Notes: generated from the sequence alone by a model not told the origin. A stretch of 55,796 bases of DNA from Actinomycetota bacterium (GCA_009702755.1 WLHL01000006.1:1-55796), one strand, 5' to 3'; counted from the stretch's first letter, positions 7,878 through 16,339 are shown. Translations and numbers: made by a program.

Positions 7878-8477
7878 ATGACACGTTCGTTTGGTCTCAC
7901 TTTTGATTATCGCTGCCCATTCGCGCGACTCGTCCATGACCACGTAGTGGAAGGCCTTCGTGCCGGGGCAGATTGGAATGTCACATTTCTTCCTTTCTGC
8001 TTGGGGCAAGCACATGTCGAAGAAGGACAGCAAGACATCTGGGAAACTCCCGAACGCGATAGTGGCCTCCTCACGTTGCAATTGGCTATCTCACTGCGCG
8101 ATCAACAGAACTCTGCGTTTCTCGATTACCACCAAGCAATGTTCAACTATCGACACGTGAACGGCGGATCTCTCCTTGACCGTGCTCGCATCACCGAGAT
8201 CATTGAATCTGCAGGTGGCGATGCGCCCAAGGCATTCGCCGATGTTGAGTCCGGACGCACGCTGGACGTCGTTCGCGAGGAACACACCAAGTACGTGAGA
8301 TCCCACCAAGTGTGGGGAACGCCCACTTTTATTGTTGACGACAAGGCCGTTTTCGTTCGCCTCCTCGACCATGCCCACGGCGATACCGCAGCTGCCCGTC
8401 GCACCATTGACCGTATTTTGGACGATATTGACTGGCCCATCTTGAACGAGTTCAAGCACACCAGCGTCCCCATGTAG
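7878..8477 (+). CDS. DsbA-family thioredoxin-fold oxidoreductase/isomerase
   Basis: This 199-residue protein resembles the DsbA-like thioredoxin family (FrnE and 2-hydroxychromene-2-carboxylate isomerase type). The N-terminal strand and active-site loop FDYRCPFAR hold a single cysteine instead of CxxC, and the cis-proline loop is GTPTFIV. With one cysteine and no signal peptide, it probably acts in the cytoplasm as a thiol-dependent isomerase or transferase rather than as a disulphide oxidase. A TAGGTT hexamer lies 9 bases before the ATG, with a GAGG that could serve as ribosome binding site. The substrate is unknown. Confidence 0.8.
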   Translation: MTRSFGLTFDYRCPFARLVHDHVVEGLRAGADWNVTFLPFCLGQAHVEEGQQDIWETPERDSGLLTLQLAISLRDQQNSAFLDYHQAMFNYRHVNGGSLLDRARITEIIESAGGDAPKAFADVESGRTLDVVREEHTKYVRSHQVWGTPTFIVDDKAVFVRLLDHAHGDTAAARRTIDRILDDIDWPILNEFKHTSVPM

Positions 8478-8483
8478 TCCTTG

Positions 8484-8489
8484 TAGGTT
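8484..8489 (+). promoter_or_regulatory. Putative -10 element (TAGGTT) of the WS/DGAT gene
   Basis: TAGGTT lies 6 bases upstream of ATG 8496, a leaderless arrangement. No clear -35 or ribosome binding site is present. Confidence 0.4.
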
Positions 8490-8495
8490 GGTCAG

Positions 8496-9962
8496 ATGGT
8501 CGACCACGAAAAGAGGATGAGCGATACCGAGTCATTGATGTGGCGTCTTGAAAAGGACCCACATCTCGCTTCGACGTTCGCCAACATCACGATCCTGGAT
8601 CGTCCACCCAACATGGACCTCTTGTATGCGCGTATGGAACGCACATCTCTTCTCTTCCCACGTTTGCGTCGTCGCGTTCTTCCTGCGCCAGGAAACTTAG
8701 GCAACCCCACATGGGTTGACGATCCATCGTTTGACATTCGTTATCACGTTCGCCACATTTCTCTTTCCGAGCCAGGCGACATGCGTCAGCTTCTTGACCT
8801 CGTGACATTGCTCGTTGCAGATCCTTTTGATCGCTCACGACCTTTGTGGCATTTCATCATTGTTGATGGCCTGAGCGGGGGACGCAGTGCACTTGTTCAA
8901 AAACTGCATCACACGGTGACCGATGGTCAAGGAGGGGTTGAACTCTCCATGCACTATCTCGACTTACAACGAGAGCCCGGTCCGCTTCCCGCACTTGATC
9001 CAGCAATCGTGAATGCTGCAACAGATATCTCATCTCCCGATGCCACAGAAGCATTGCGCGGAGCCATGACCGACAGTTTGCGTTTGCCACTCTCCGTTTT
9101 ACGACAAGTGCGCGATGTGCTTGCTGATCCATCACTCATCGGAACAATTGGCTCATCAACATCAGCGACTATCAAAGGTCTCATCGCGCAGTTGAACGAA
9201 ACAGATGCAGCACGCTCCCCGCTCTGGACGTCACGGTCACTGCGTCGCCGACTTGAAACAACTCGCATCAGCTATCACGACATGCGCGGCGCAGCAAAAG
9301 CAATGAACGGCACACTGAACACTGCCTTCGTCACCGCCGCTGCTCATGCTGCCGGCAAATACCACCAGCAGTTAGGTGCACCTGTTGAATCACTGCGGGC
9401 ATCGATGGCGATCAGCACGCGTACGGAAGGCAGCGGAACAAATGCCTTCACATTGGCTCGCATGTTGGTTCCTACCTCAGAGATGCCACTGCCCGAGCGT
9501 TTCGCTGCCGTCAATGAGATTCTCACGGCCGCACGCGAAGGCTCTGCGTCAGGATCGCTCGAAGCAATCGCCACAGTGTCAACCGTGATCCCCACATCCG
9601 TGGTTACACGCCTTGCACGAGCGCAATCGGAGACAGTCGACTTCGCTACCTCAAATGTGAGAGGTGCAGGGGTGCCCTTGTATGTGGCCGGATCAAAACT
9701 CTTAGAGAACTACCCCGTTGGCCCACTGGGTGGAGTTGCATTCAACGTCACGCTGATGTCGTATATGGGAAGCCTTGATGTCGGCATCAATATCGACGAG
9801 GCCGCAGTCGAAAGCCCAGCATTGTTGCGTGACTCTCTGGTGGAGTCATTACGAGAGATGAGCTCGTATGCGCCAATGCGCACAGATAATGCTGCATCAC
9901 CCCTACCGGGCGATGCAGCAGCCCAGCCGACTAAACGTCGGTGGTGGCAGCGCTCGCGCTAA
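8496..9962 (+). CDS. Wax ester synthase / diacylglycerol O-acyltransferase (WS/DGAT)
   Basis: This 488-residue protein has the condensing motif HHxxxDG at 138-144 (HHTVTDG), the PLW motif at 116-118 and the C-terminal acyltransferase half with NVTLMSYMG. Members esterify acyl-CoA to fatty alcohols or diacylglycerol and make storage lipid at the membrane. Length and motif order are typical. The 3' end overlaps a small minus-strand ORF by 32 bases. With the PAP2 gene upstream, the region could supply diacylglycerol and then store it as triacylglycerol; this is inference. Confidence 0.93.
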   Translation: MVDHEKRMSDTESLMWRLEKDPHLASTFANITILDRPPNMDLLYARMERTSLLFPRLRRRVLPAPGNLGNPTWVDDPSFDIRYHVRHISLSEPGDMRQLLDLVTLLVADPFDRSRPLWHFIIVDGLSGGRSALVQKLHHTVTDGQGGVELSMHYLDLQREPGPLPALDPAIVNAATDISSPDATEALRGAMTDSLRLPLSVLRQVRDVLADPSLIGTIGSSTSATIKGLIAQLNETDAARSPLWTSRSLRRRLETTRISYHDMRGAAKAMNGTLNTAFVTAAAHAAGKYHQQLGAPVESLRASMAISTRTEGSGTNAFTLARMLVPTSEMPLPERFAAVNEILTAAREGSASGSLEAIATVSTVIPTSVVTRLARAQSETVDFATSNVRGAGVPLYVAGSKLLENYPVGPLGGVAFNVTLMSYMGSLDVGINIDEAAVESPALLRDSLVESLREMSSYAPMRTDNAASPLPGDAAAQPTKRRWWQRSR

Positions 9963-10095
9963 GCAACGAGCGAAGGTCGAGGAGAAGATCTCCTACTTCG
10001 ACTGCAGAGACAAGTTCGCGACGAAGCATTTCTGCCAACGCCTTGTCAATGACGGCGAGCGCTTCGGTAATGACCGGTTCGCGTGTTTCCATCAT
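9931..10095 (-). CDS. Small hypothetical protein (54 aa), antisense overlap with WS/DGAT
   Basis: I do not recognise this protein. The start at 10095 is supported by a strong ribosome binding site (GAGAGGAG, seven bases before an ATGATG). The product is a short mostly helical protein, rich in Ala, Leu and Glu, with alternating charged and hydrophobic positions suggesting an amphipathic helix pair and a Ser/Ala/Thr tail. The last 32 bases are antisense to the end of the WS/DGAT gene. A longer open frame reaches upstream to 10494 but runs antisense to the next SDR gene and looks artefactual. The strong RBS is the best evidence that the gene is real. Confidence 0.6.
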   Translation of the reverse strand: MMETREPVITEALAVIDKALAEMLRRELVSAVEVGDLLLDLRSLLSASAATTDV

Positions 10096-10230
10096 GGTGA
10101 GCTCCTCTCGGTTACGGGTACGGAAGACCAGAGGTACCGGTTCCGCCCGCTTCCGACATCGTACAGATGAGGCGTGCCGATAGGTGGACACTCCGCTTTC
10201 TCGGATGAATGAGCCACGTGACCCTTGCCA

Positions 10231-10236
10231 TAAGGT
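10231..10236 (+). promoter_or_regulatory. Putative -10 element (TAAGGT) of SDR gene 2
   Basis: TAAGGT lies 7 bases before ATG 10244. The same AAGG could also act as a weak ribosome binding site, so leaderless or leadered initiation cannot be separated. Confidence 0.35.
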
Positions 10237-10243
10237 TCCAAAT

Positions 10244-11059
10244 ATGAATTTTGAGGGGAAAACCACAGTCGTCACCGGTGCAGCGGGAGGCATCGGAGAA
10301 GCACTCGCTCGACGCTTCCACGCAGCGGGGGCACGAGTTGTCGTCGCCGACCGAGATGCAGCACGACTTGAATCCGTTGCCACATCGCTGAATGCGCTTC
10401 GTCCTGATTCCGCATTCGCTGTTGTTGCAGACATTGGCACTGAGGCCGGCAACATCGCACTCATCGATGCGGCTCGCAACAAATTTGGTTTCATTCACCT
10501 CTTCTTCGCCAATGCCGGCGTCGCTCAGGGGCAATTCCTCGAGAACACTGATGAAGACACCTGGAACATGGTGATGAATATCAACACTCATTCACATCGA
10601 TGGGCAGCAAAACATCTCATCGGAGATTGGCTCGCTGCCGGCGAAGGCTATTTCTGCAGTACTGCTTCCGCTGCAGGACTTCTTTCACAGATTGGCAGCG
10701 CCACATACAGCGTGAGCAAGCATGCCGCAGTTGCATTCGCAGAGTGGATGTCCATCACCTACGGCGATCGCGGTGTACGTGTTACGTGTTTGTGTCCACA
10801 GGGCGTCAATACCAACATGCTGAACCCTCCTGGGGCTGACGACGGCATCGACAAGCGCGGCGGCGATGTTGTCAAGGCATCCGGCGCAGTGCTCGAGCCA
10901 AGCGATGTTGCCGACGTTGTCTACAACACGATTGTTGAAGAGAAGTTCCTTGTGATGCCTCACGCAGAGGTGCATACATATGAACAGCGCAAAGTTGCCG
11001 ACCGTGATCGTTGGCTTGCTGGCATGCGCAAACTGCAGAGCCGTATTTTCAACGGCTGA
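10244..11059 (+). CDS. SDR-family oxidoreductase
   Basis: From ATG 10244 the protein has 271 residues, a classical short-chain dehydrogenase. It shows TGAAGGIG near residue 12, an acidic residue after the second strand (VADRD) that favours NAD(H), NAG in the fourth strand, and the catalytic Ser, Tyr and Lys in STASAAG and YSVSKHA. It would oxidise or reduce an alcohol/ketone pair; the substrate is unknown. An in-frame start at 10184 would add 20 residues not typical of the family. It lies just before the CrtC/AttH-like gene, so the two may share a pathway. Confidence 0.9.
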   Translation: MNFEGKTTVVTGAAGGIGEALARRFHAAGARVVVADRDAARLESVATSLNALRPDSAFAVVADIGTEAGNIALIDAARNKFGFIHLFFANAGVAQGQFLENTDEDTWNMVMNINTHSHRWAAKHLIGDWLAAGEGYFCSTASAAGLLSQIGSATYSVSKHAAVAFAEWMSITYGDRGVRVTCLCPQGVNTNMLNPPGADDGIDKRGGDVVKASGAVLEPSDVADVVYNTIVEEKFLVMPHAEVHTYEQRKVADRDRWLAGMRKLQSRIFNG

Positions 11060-11096
11060 TTTATAGCCACACATTCAGAATTCCGGGGGGAACAAC

Positions 11097-12122
11097 ATGG
11101 GAGTACGTCTCGATCCACAAGATGAGTACATGCACGAGCTTGGTCCAGAGACCAATTTCAACGAGAGCATGTACATCAACTGTTTTGATCCAGTCACTCA
11201 AGTTGGTGGGTGGTTCCGCATGGGCAACCGCGCCAACGAGGGCTATGCAGAAATGACGGTGTGTCTGTACTTGCCCAATGGCCGAGTCGGATTCATGTTT
11301 AAGCGCCCATCAATTGAGAACAATGACGCACTTGATGCCGGTGGACTCACGTGGACAATCGTGAAGCCATTCGAAGAGTTACGTATTGATTTCGTGGGCA
11401 AAGTTGTCGTTCTCGATAACCCACACGAGATGGCAGATCCCAAGTCTGCATTTGCCAACAATCCGTTCAGCGAATGCGAAGCGCACATCACGTTCACTGG
11501 CAAAGGACGATCCAGCATGTTTGGTGGCGAGCCAGATACGCCACACGAAACACCGGGCGAAGAGTTTGCAAAAGGCCACTACGAACAACTTGTCACTGCG
11601 CACGGATCTTTACGAGTGGGCAACGAAGAATGGCTCATTAACGGTTTCGGTTTGCGCGATCACTCGTGGGGACCGCGCTATTGGCAAGCACCGTGGTACT
11701 ACCGATGGCTCACAGCAAACTTTGGCGAGAATCTCGGATTCATGGCAAGTCGCGTTGCCAAAAAAGATGGCCCTGGCACTCGTGGTGGGTTTGTGTGGGA
11801 CAACGGACAGATTCATTTGTGTGACGACGTACAGATCTCTACTGTCACAACTGGCGACGAGAACTACCACGACGTCGTCACAGGCGTCATCCGGTCCTCG
11901 AAGTCTGGAAAAGAATGGAACTTCAAGGGCGAAGTACAGAACTTGATTCCGCTCCGCAATCGCCGTCAAGACCCCGATGGCAACTGGTTAATGACTCGCA
12001 TTAGCGAAGGCATGACGAAATGGCAGATCACATCGGGCGAACACGAAGGCACTACAGGCTTCGGAATGTCGGAGTATCTCGACCAAATCATCGACGACAC
12101 ACCAGTAGGCCTCGCCGAATAA
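11097..12122 (+). CDS. CrtC/AttH-like lipocalin-type protein (DUF7064/7065-like)
   Basis: This 341-residue protein has a two-barrel layout resembling the AttH/CrtC hydroxyneurosporene-synthase-like group. The most telling segment is GFGLRDHSWGPR near residue 183, a conserved G-x-R-D-H-S-W-G-x-R motif in uncharacterised proteins often found beside lipid and steroid catabolism genes. A clear ribosome binding site (GGGGGGAA) precedes ATG 11097. There is no signal peptide or membrane helix, so it is probably cytoplasmic. Function is not established; possible roles are hydration or isomerisation of a hydrophobic substrate, or lipid binding. Confidence 0.75.
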   Translation: MGVRLDPQDEYMHELGPETNFNESMYINCFDPVTQVGGWFRMGNRANEGYAEMTVCLYLPNGRVGFMFKRPSIENNDALDAGGLTWTIVKPFEELRIDFVGKVVVLDNPHEMADPKSAFANNPFSECEAHITFTGKGRSSMFGGEPDTPHETPGEEFAKGHYEQLVTAHGSLRVGNEEWLINGFGLRDHSWGPRYWQAPWYYRWLTANFGENLGFMASRVAKKDGPGTRGGFVWDNGQIHLCDDVQISTVTTGDENYHDVVTGVIRSSKSGKEWNFKGEVQNLIPLRNRRQDPDGNWLMTRISEGMTKWQITSGEHEGTTGFGMSEYLDQIIDDTPVGLAE

Positions 12123-12137
12123 TTGTTTGTGCTGCGA

Positions 12138-12863
12138 TTAGTCCAGATCGCTACGCATCAAGAAACGTTCAGCAACTGCTGCGTTTCCAAAAACTTCTAC
12201 GACGTCTATCGGGGATCGTCGCCAGAGAACCAACAGCAGGTCTTCTGCAGAACCTCGCAATGCCACAGAACCCTTCGCATGCTCACGCGTTGCAATGAGT
12301 TCTAAGCCATCGCCCGGAGTTAACAGCCATTCACCTTCCACATCGGTGCAGTGAAGGTGCACCGAACCACCGACAATGGGTTGACCTTCTCGGAAATGTG
12401 GAGTCATCACATACACAAACTCATCAATGCCGTCGCTAGCGAGTGCAGGGTCAATGTGTGGGCGCAGCCCAACGGCCCACTGCGCGTCCCATGCGTGAAT
12501 GGCGGTTTCATGAGCCATGCGCCGAATGATCCACGACACTGTTTGAGGACCACTCCATGTCCACACGGGTTGGTCGGGGTCTAAGCGCGACAAAGTGTCC
12601 ACCAGTGCGTCGACACCCGCTTCGTACCACCGAATCATGTCTGTATCGATGGGGCGATTCGCTCGCATCACTGAACTCGGGTCTGTGGATCCGCTCGCTG
12701 CAATGCTCTCCCAAAAGAGATGCACTTCACCAACGTGCCACAACAGGTCGGCCACGCACCATGGCGAACATGCCAACACCGGAGCATCTAAAGAGTGGCG
12801 TGCAGCATCTGCAATCGCGAGCCCTGCGGTGGAGATGTGATGCAGGTATGTCTGATTATCCAT
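12138..12863 (-). CDS. Maleylpyruvate isomerase-family, mycothiol-dependent-type protein
   Basis: The 241-residue product has the DinB-like MDMPI N-terminal domain followed by an MDMPI C-terminal domain. The likely metal-binding histidines are in LLWHVGEVH and in MAHETAIHAWD. Characterised relatives use mycothiol as cofactor for isomerisation or thiol transfer, consistent with the Mca gene nearby. ATG 12863 overlaps the upstream LLM stop by one base (TGATG); the adjacent GTG 12866 would give a 4-base overlap. It is cotranscribed with the F420-type oxidoreductase, so it probably acts on the same substrate. The actual reaction is unknown. Confidence 0.85.
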   Translation of the reverse strand: MDNQTYLHHISTAGLAIADAARHSLDAPVLACSPWCVADLLWHVGEVHLFWESIAASGSTDPSSVMRANRPIDTDMIRWYEAGVDALVDTLSRLDPDQPVWTWSGPQTVSWIIRRMAHETAIHAWDAQWAVGLRPHIDPALASDGIDEFVYVMTPHFREGQPIVGGSVHLHCTDVEGEWLLTPGDGLELIATREHAKGSVALRGSAEDLLLVLWRRSPIDVVEVFGNAAVAERFLMRSDLD

Positions 12864-13753
12864 CACAAACTACGAGTGGCGTCTGCAAGTTCCTGCCACT
12901 CACGCATCGGCAATGAGCCTGGCTTGTCCGTCAACACTTGAATGCACACGTGATCCGCGCCCGCGTCAAGATGACTCTTCACTGCTGCAACAACAGTGTC
13001 CATAGACCCCCACGCCACAATTGCATCAACGAGTCGATCTTCTTGATTCGTGATTTCGTCGTCGGTGAATCCGAAGCGCTTCAAGTTGTTTGCGTAGTTC
13101 GGCAAACGTGTGTAGGTCGTCATGTACTTGCGCGCAATCTCTCGTGCCTTCGTTGCGTCGGTCTCCAACACAACTGCAAGTTCAGGGGCCAGTAACGCAC
13201 TAGCACCCATGGTTTCACGAGCAAAGGCCGTGTGTTCCACAGGAGTGAAATACGGATGTGCGCCAGCTCCGCGTTCTGCCGCCAACTTCAACATCTTCGG
13301 CCCAAGTGCCGCTAACACACGTTGCGGTGCAGTGGTGGGTGCAGCGCCAAAGAAAATTCCGTTGTCCATCGCATCGAGGTATTCCACCATCGTGCTGTAG
13401 GGCTTGTCATATGTTCCCTTATGCACGCCTTGCACCATCGGGGCATGACTGACACCAATACCCAACAGGAAACGATCAGGGAACGCCTCGGTCAATGTCT
13501 TCCAACCCGCTTGCATTGTCTGCGCTGTTCGCGCATGCAAACTTGCGATACCGGTGGCCAACACAATCTTCTTTGTGGCCGACAACAACAGTGCCGTCGA
13601 TGCAAACGGTTCACGAATGACTGCTTCGGGCACCCACACGGCTCCGTAGCCCATCTCTTCCACTTGTGCGATGGCTTCTTGCGACTTTGCCATTGGCTGA
13701 AGATCGAAATCAGCTGCCCATAGTCCAATGCGTCCGAGATTCATGTTGCTCAT
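12863..13753 (-). CDS. LLM-class (F420-type) oxidoreductase
   Basis: This 296-residue protein is a luciferase-like monooxygenase-fold enzyme of the type annotated as F420-dependent in actinobacteria (TIGR03620-like). The N-terminal LGRIGLWAADFD, the segment YGAVWVPEA and the internal FLLGIGVSHAP strand are typical. It would bind F420 or FMN in a TIM barrel and transfer hydride to or from an unknown substrate. The cofactor is inferred from family, not from a diagnostic residue. TAGCGT lies 7 bases before the ATG, suggesting a leaderless mRNA for the LLM-MDMPI operon. Confidence 0.88.
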   Translation of the reverse strand: MSNMNLGRIGLWAADFDLQPMAKSQEAIAQVEEMGYGAVWVPEAVIREPFASTALLLSATKKIVLATGIASLHARTAQTMQAGWKTLTEAFPDRFLLGIGVSHAPMVQGVHKGTYDKPYSTMVEYLDAMDNGIFFGAAPTTAPQRVLAALGPKMLKLAAERGAGAHPYFTPVEHTAFARETMGASALLAPELAVVLETDATKAREIARKYMTTYTRLPNYANNLKRFGFTDDEITNQEDRLVDAIVAWGSMDTVVAAVKSHLDAGADHVCIQVLTDKPGSLPMREWQELADATRSL

Positions 13754-13760
13754 TCTTCAA

Positions 13761-13766
13761 ACGCTA
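13761..13766 (-). promoter_or_regulatory. Putative -10 element (TAGCGT) of the LLM-MDMPI operon
   Basis: On the minus strand TAGCGT ends 7 bases before ATG 13753. It is embedded in a small palindrome (AACGC-3-GCGTT, 13760-13772), which could be an operator or chance. Confidence 0.4.
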
Positions 13767-13788
13767 GGCGTTCAGACGCCTCAGATCG

Positions 13789-14586
13789 CTAGCGCTGATA
13801 CACCCAGTCATCAATAAGTCGGCGCGCAATCGACATTGCAGGGGGAATCATTGGCAACTCATCTCGCTTGTACCAGTTCGCATCCATAATCTCAACGGGA
13901 TCACACACAATGTCCCCCGACACCCACTGCGCTGTAAAGCCCAGCATCAATGAATGTGGGAACGGCCAGGGCTGACTTGCCACATAGCGAACATTCGACA
14001 CGACAACGCCGACTTCTTCTTCCACTTCACGCGCAACGGCCTGTTCCAAGTTTTCGCCTGCTTCGACAAAACCCGCCAGAGTTGAATACATCGGCACAGG
14101 AAAGTTGGCACCACGAGCGAGAAGAGCCTCTTGTGCATCGCCTTCACCGCGAGTCACCAAAGTGATGATTGCGGGAGCAAGACGAGGAAACGCCATCAAC
14201 GTGCAGGCTTGACACACATATGCCCGCTCGGTATCAGCCAACTTCGTTTGCTCTCCGCATCGCCCACAGAAGCGGTGCGTACGACCCCACTCCACCAACT
14301 GCACGGCACGTCCTGCAACGGCCCACTCTGTCTCACTCACCCGACCGAATAGAGCACGCAGATCCATCTCAGCGCCGTACCCCGGATCCTCCCCATCGGG
14401 AACATCGATACCCCAACACGCAACATCGCCATGCATGCCCAAGAAATGCTGATGCCATCTCTCCTCAGCCGGCTGGTTGTCAATAAAGACCTTGCTCCCC
14501 ACGACATGAATGAAGCGATGCTCAAGAGCATGCTCGGCTGGTGTCATCAATGGGCGAAAGGCAGATTCATGCGGGTTCATCTCCAT
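13789..14586 (-). CDS. nudC: NAD(+)/NADH pyrophosphatase, Nudix family (NudC-like)
   Basis: This 265-residue protein has the three-part NudC architecture: an N-terminal domain, a four-cysteine zinc ribbon (CGRC ... CQAC) and a Nudix domain with the box G-x5-E-x7-REVEEEVG (starting GFVEAGENLEQ). The conserved SQPWPFPHSLM segment downstream of the box marks the NADH-pyrophosphatase subgroup. It hydrolyses NADH or NAD to NMN(H) and AMP, and family members can also remove NAD caps from RNA. It is divergent from the thiolase gene, with 37 bases between start codons. Both ATG 14586 and 14580 are possible starts. Confidence 0.92.
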   Translation of the reverse strand: MEMNPHESAFRPLMTPAEHALEHRFIHVVGSKVFIDNQPAEERWHQHFLGMHGDVACWGIDVPDGEDPGYGAEMDLRALFGRVSETEWAVAGRAVQLVEWGRTHRFCGRCGEQTKLADTERAYVCQACTLMAFPRLAPAIITLVTRGEGDAQEALLARGANFPVPMYSTLAGFVEAGENLEQAVAREVEEEVGVVVSNVRYVASQPWPFPHSLMLGFTAQWVSGDIVCDPVEIMDANWYKRDELPMIPPAMSIARRLIDDWVYQR

Positions 14587-14611
14587 TTACGGTAGTAGGC
14601 AGGGCTCTGCG

Positions 14612-14617
14612 TAGGAT
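14612..14617 (+). promoter_or_regulatory. Putative -10 element (TAGGAT) of the thiolase gene
   Basis: TAGGAT lies 6 bases before ATG 14624, with no ribosome binding site between them. It is one of the best matches to the leaderless promoter pattern in this window. Confidence 0.5.
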
Positions 14618-14623
14618 GAGCGA

Positions 14624-15811
14624 ATGGCACGTAATCAGAATCCAGTCGTAATCGTTGATGCAGTACGCACCCCAATCGGTCGTCGCAACGGCGGTCTCTC
14701 CACGCTTCACCCTGCAGAACTTCTTGGTCTTGCACAGAAGGCAATCATTGAGCGCAATGGCATCGACCCCGCAATCGTCGAGCAAGTCGTCGGTGGCTGC
14801 GTCAGCCAAATCGGCGAGCAGTCCTTCAACGTGACTCGTACTGCTTGGCTGGCTGCAGGTCTCCCTCTCACGACAGCTGCCACCACAGTGGACACCCAGT
14901 GCGGATCCTCACAGCAAGCGACCGGTCTTGCTGCATCTCTCATTGGTTCGGGCGTCGTTGACGTTGCAATCGCATGCGGCGTTGAAGTCATGAGCCGTGT
15001 GCCCATCGGCAGCAACAGCAAGAAGGACCTCGGCTTGGGTGTGCCCATCCCGAAGACTTACTTCGAAGAGTACGAAATGACATCACAGTTCGAAGGTGCA
15101 GAGCGCATCGCCGACAAGTGGGGCGTCACACGTGCAGACACCGACAACTGGGGCGTTGAGTCACAGGCACGTGCTGCACGCGCATGGAACGAAGACCGCT
15201 TCTCTGGTCAGTACATCGAAGTCGATGCACCTGAGGTCAATGAGGCCGGCGAAGTTGTCGGCACACGTCGCGTCAGCAAGGACGAAGGACTCCGCGAGAC
15301 CACTCTCGAGAAGCTTTCTTCTTTGAAGCCAGTTGCTCGCCCAGAAGGCGTGCACACCGCAGGCAACTCTTCACAGATTTCTGACGGCGCAGCTGCTGTT
15401 CTCATGATGACCGAAGAGAAGGCAAAGGCATTGGGCCTCAAGGCTCGTGCCCGCATCGTGGACTCCTGCCTCGTTGGTGTTGACCCCGTACTCATGCTCA
15501 CAGGACCGATTGATGCAACAGAGCGTTTGCTCGAGCGCAACAATCTCAAGATTGGTGACATTGACGTTTTCGAAATCAACGAAGCATTCGCATCCGTGGT
15601 TCTCGCATGGGCCAAGGCTGTCGGTGCTGATCTCGAGCGCACCAATCCAAACGGTGGAGCAATTGCTTTGGGTCACCCTCTCGGCGCAACAGGCGCCTTC
15701 CTCGTTACCAAGGCACTGAATGAGCTTGAGCGCACCGGTGGTCGCTACGCAATCATTTCAATGTGCTGCGGTGGTGGTCTCGGTACCGGCACTCTCATCG
15801 AGCGCATCTAA
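14624..15811 (+). CDS. Acetyl-CoA acetyltransferase (thiolase)
   Basis: This 395-residue thiolase has the acyl-accepting Cys93 in DTQCGSSQQA, the catalytic His351 in GGAIALGHPLGATG and the second catalytic cysteine at 381/382 in MCCGGGLGTG. It catalyses thiolytic cleavage of 3-ketoacyl-CoA or its reverse. Length and motifs agree with FadA-type degradative or acetoacetyl-CoA thiolases; sequence alone does not separate them. With the ACAD and the 17beta-HSD4-like SDR, most steps of a beta-oxidation spiral are present in this region, although an enoyl-CoA hydratase is not seen in the window. Confidence 0.94.
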   Translation: MARNQNPVVIVDAVRTPIGRRNGGLSTLHPAELLGLAQKAIIERNGIDPAIVEQVVGGCVSQIGEQSFNVTRTAWLAAGLPLTTAATTVDTQCGSSQQATGLAASLIGSGVVDVAIACGVEVMSRVPIGSNSKKDLGLGVPIPKTYFEEYEMTSQFEGAERIADKWGVTRADTDNWGVESQARAARAWNEDRFSGQYIEVDAPEVNEAGEVVGTRRVSKDEGLRETTLEKLSSLKPVARPEGVHTAGNSSQISDGAAAVLMMTEEKAKALGLKARARIVDSCLVGVDPVLMLTGPIDATERLLERNNLKIGDIDVFEINEAFASVVLAWAKAVGADLERTNPNGGAIALGHPLGATGAFLVTKALNELERTGGRYAIISMCCGGGLGTGTLIERI

Positions 15812-15826
15812 GCAAAGGAGCGCGAA

Positions 15827-16330
15827 ACGTCGCGCAAAATCATTCCGATCATCGTGAGCTCATGTCTCACTCTCGTATCGTGCACTGCCACCCGCATCTC
15901 ATCTGATGCGGGTGGTCGCATTCTCGGCACTGTCACCGCAGTCCACGATGGCGACACGTTGTCCGTGACCATCGCTGGACAAGAAGAAACAATTCGTCTC
16001 ATCGGAGTCGACACACCAGAAACGGTGCACCCAACAAAGCCAGTGCAATGCTGGGGACCCGAGGCATCGTCGTACACAAAAAGTTCCTTCCCGCCAGGAA
16101 CCCGCGTGTCTCTCGTTCGAGATGTTGAGGCCCGTGATCGATACGGACGTTTCCTCGCCTACGTGTACCGAGCATCCGACAATCTGTTCCTCAACATGGA
16201 ACTAGTGGAACAAGGATGGGGTCGCGCCTACCCATACGAACCAAACACATCGCTCTCCACTGACTTTGCCGGTGCAGAACACCTTGCTTCTACGAATCAA
16301 CGTGGGCTGTGGGCGCATTGCCAAAGGTAG
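15827..16330 (+). CDS. Secreted thermonuclease-like (SNase) lipoprotein, non-canonical start likely
   Basis: The mature part is a staphylococcal-nuclease domain: VHDGDTLSV, the RLIGVDTPE loop, DRYGRFLAYV and QGWGRAY carry the usual Asp, Arg and Glu positions. A GTG at 15854 is the first ordinary start, but it truncates the signal peptide. Reading in frame upstream gives SRKIIPIIVSSCLTLVSC, a textbook lipoprotein signal with lipobox LVSC. No ATG, GTG or TTG begins it. An ACG at 15827 lies 6 bases after a GGAG ribosome binding site and is my preferred start (167 aa). The product would be a membrane-anchored extracellular nuclease. Confidence 0.75.
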   Translation, partial: TSRKIIPIIVSSCLTLVSCTATRISSDAGGRILGTVTAVHDGDTLSVTIAGQEETIRLIGVDTPETVHPTKPVQCWGPEASSYTKSSFPPGTRVSLVRDVEARDRYGRFLAYVYRASDNLFLNMELVEQGWGRAYPYEPNTSLSTDFAGAEHLASTNQRGLWAHCQR

Positions 16331-16333
16331 GGT
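16328..16333 (+). promoter_or_regulatory. Putative -10 element (TAGGGT) of the YdjC-like gene
   Basis: TAGGGT overlaps the TAG stop of the nuclease gene and ends 6 bases before ATG 16340, a leaderless arrangement. Confidence 0.4.
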
Positions 16334-16339
16334 TTCCCT

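Noticed and set aside
10096-10494. Extension of the small minus-strand ORF to 187 aa
   Set aside because: The added part is antisense to the SDR at 10244 and lies upstream of a strong ribosome binding site and double ATG at 10095.
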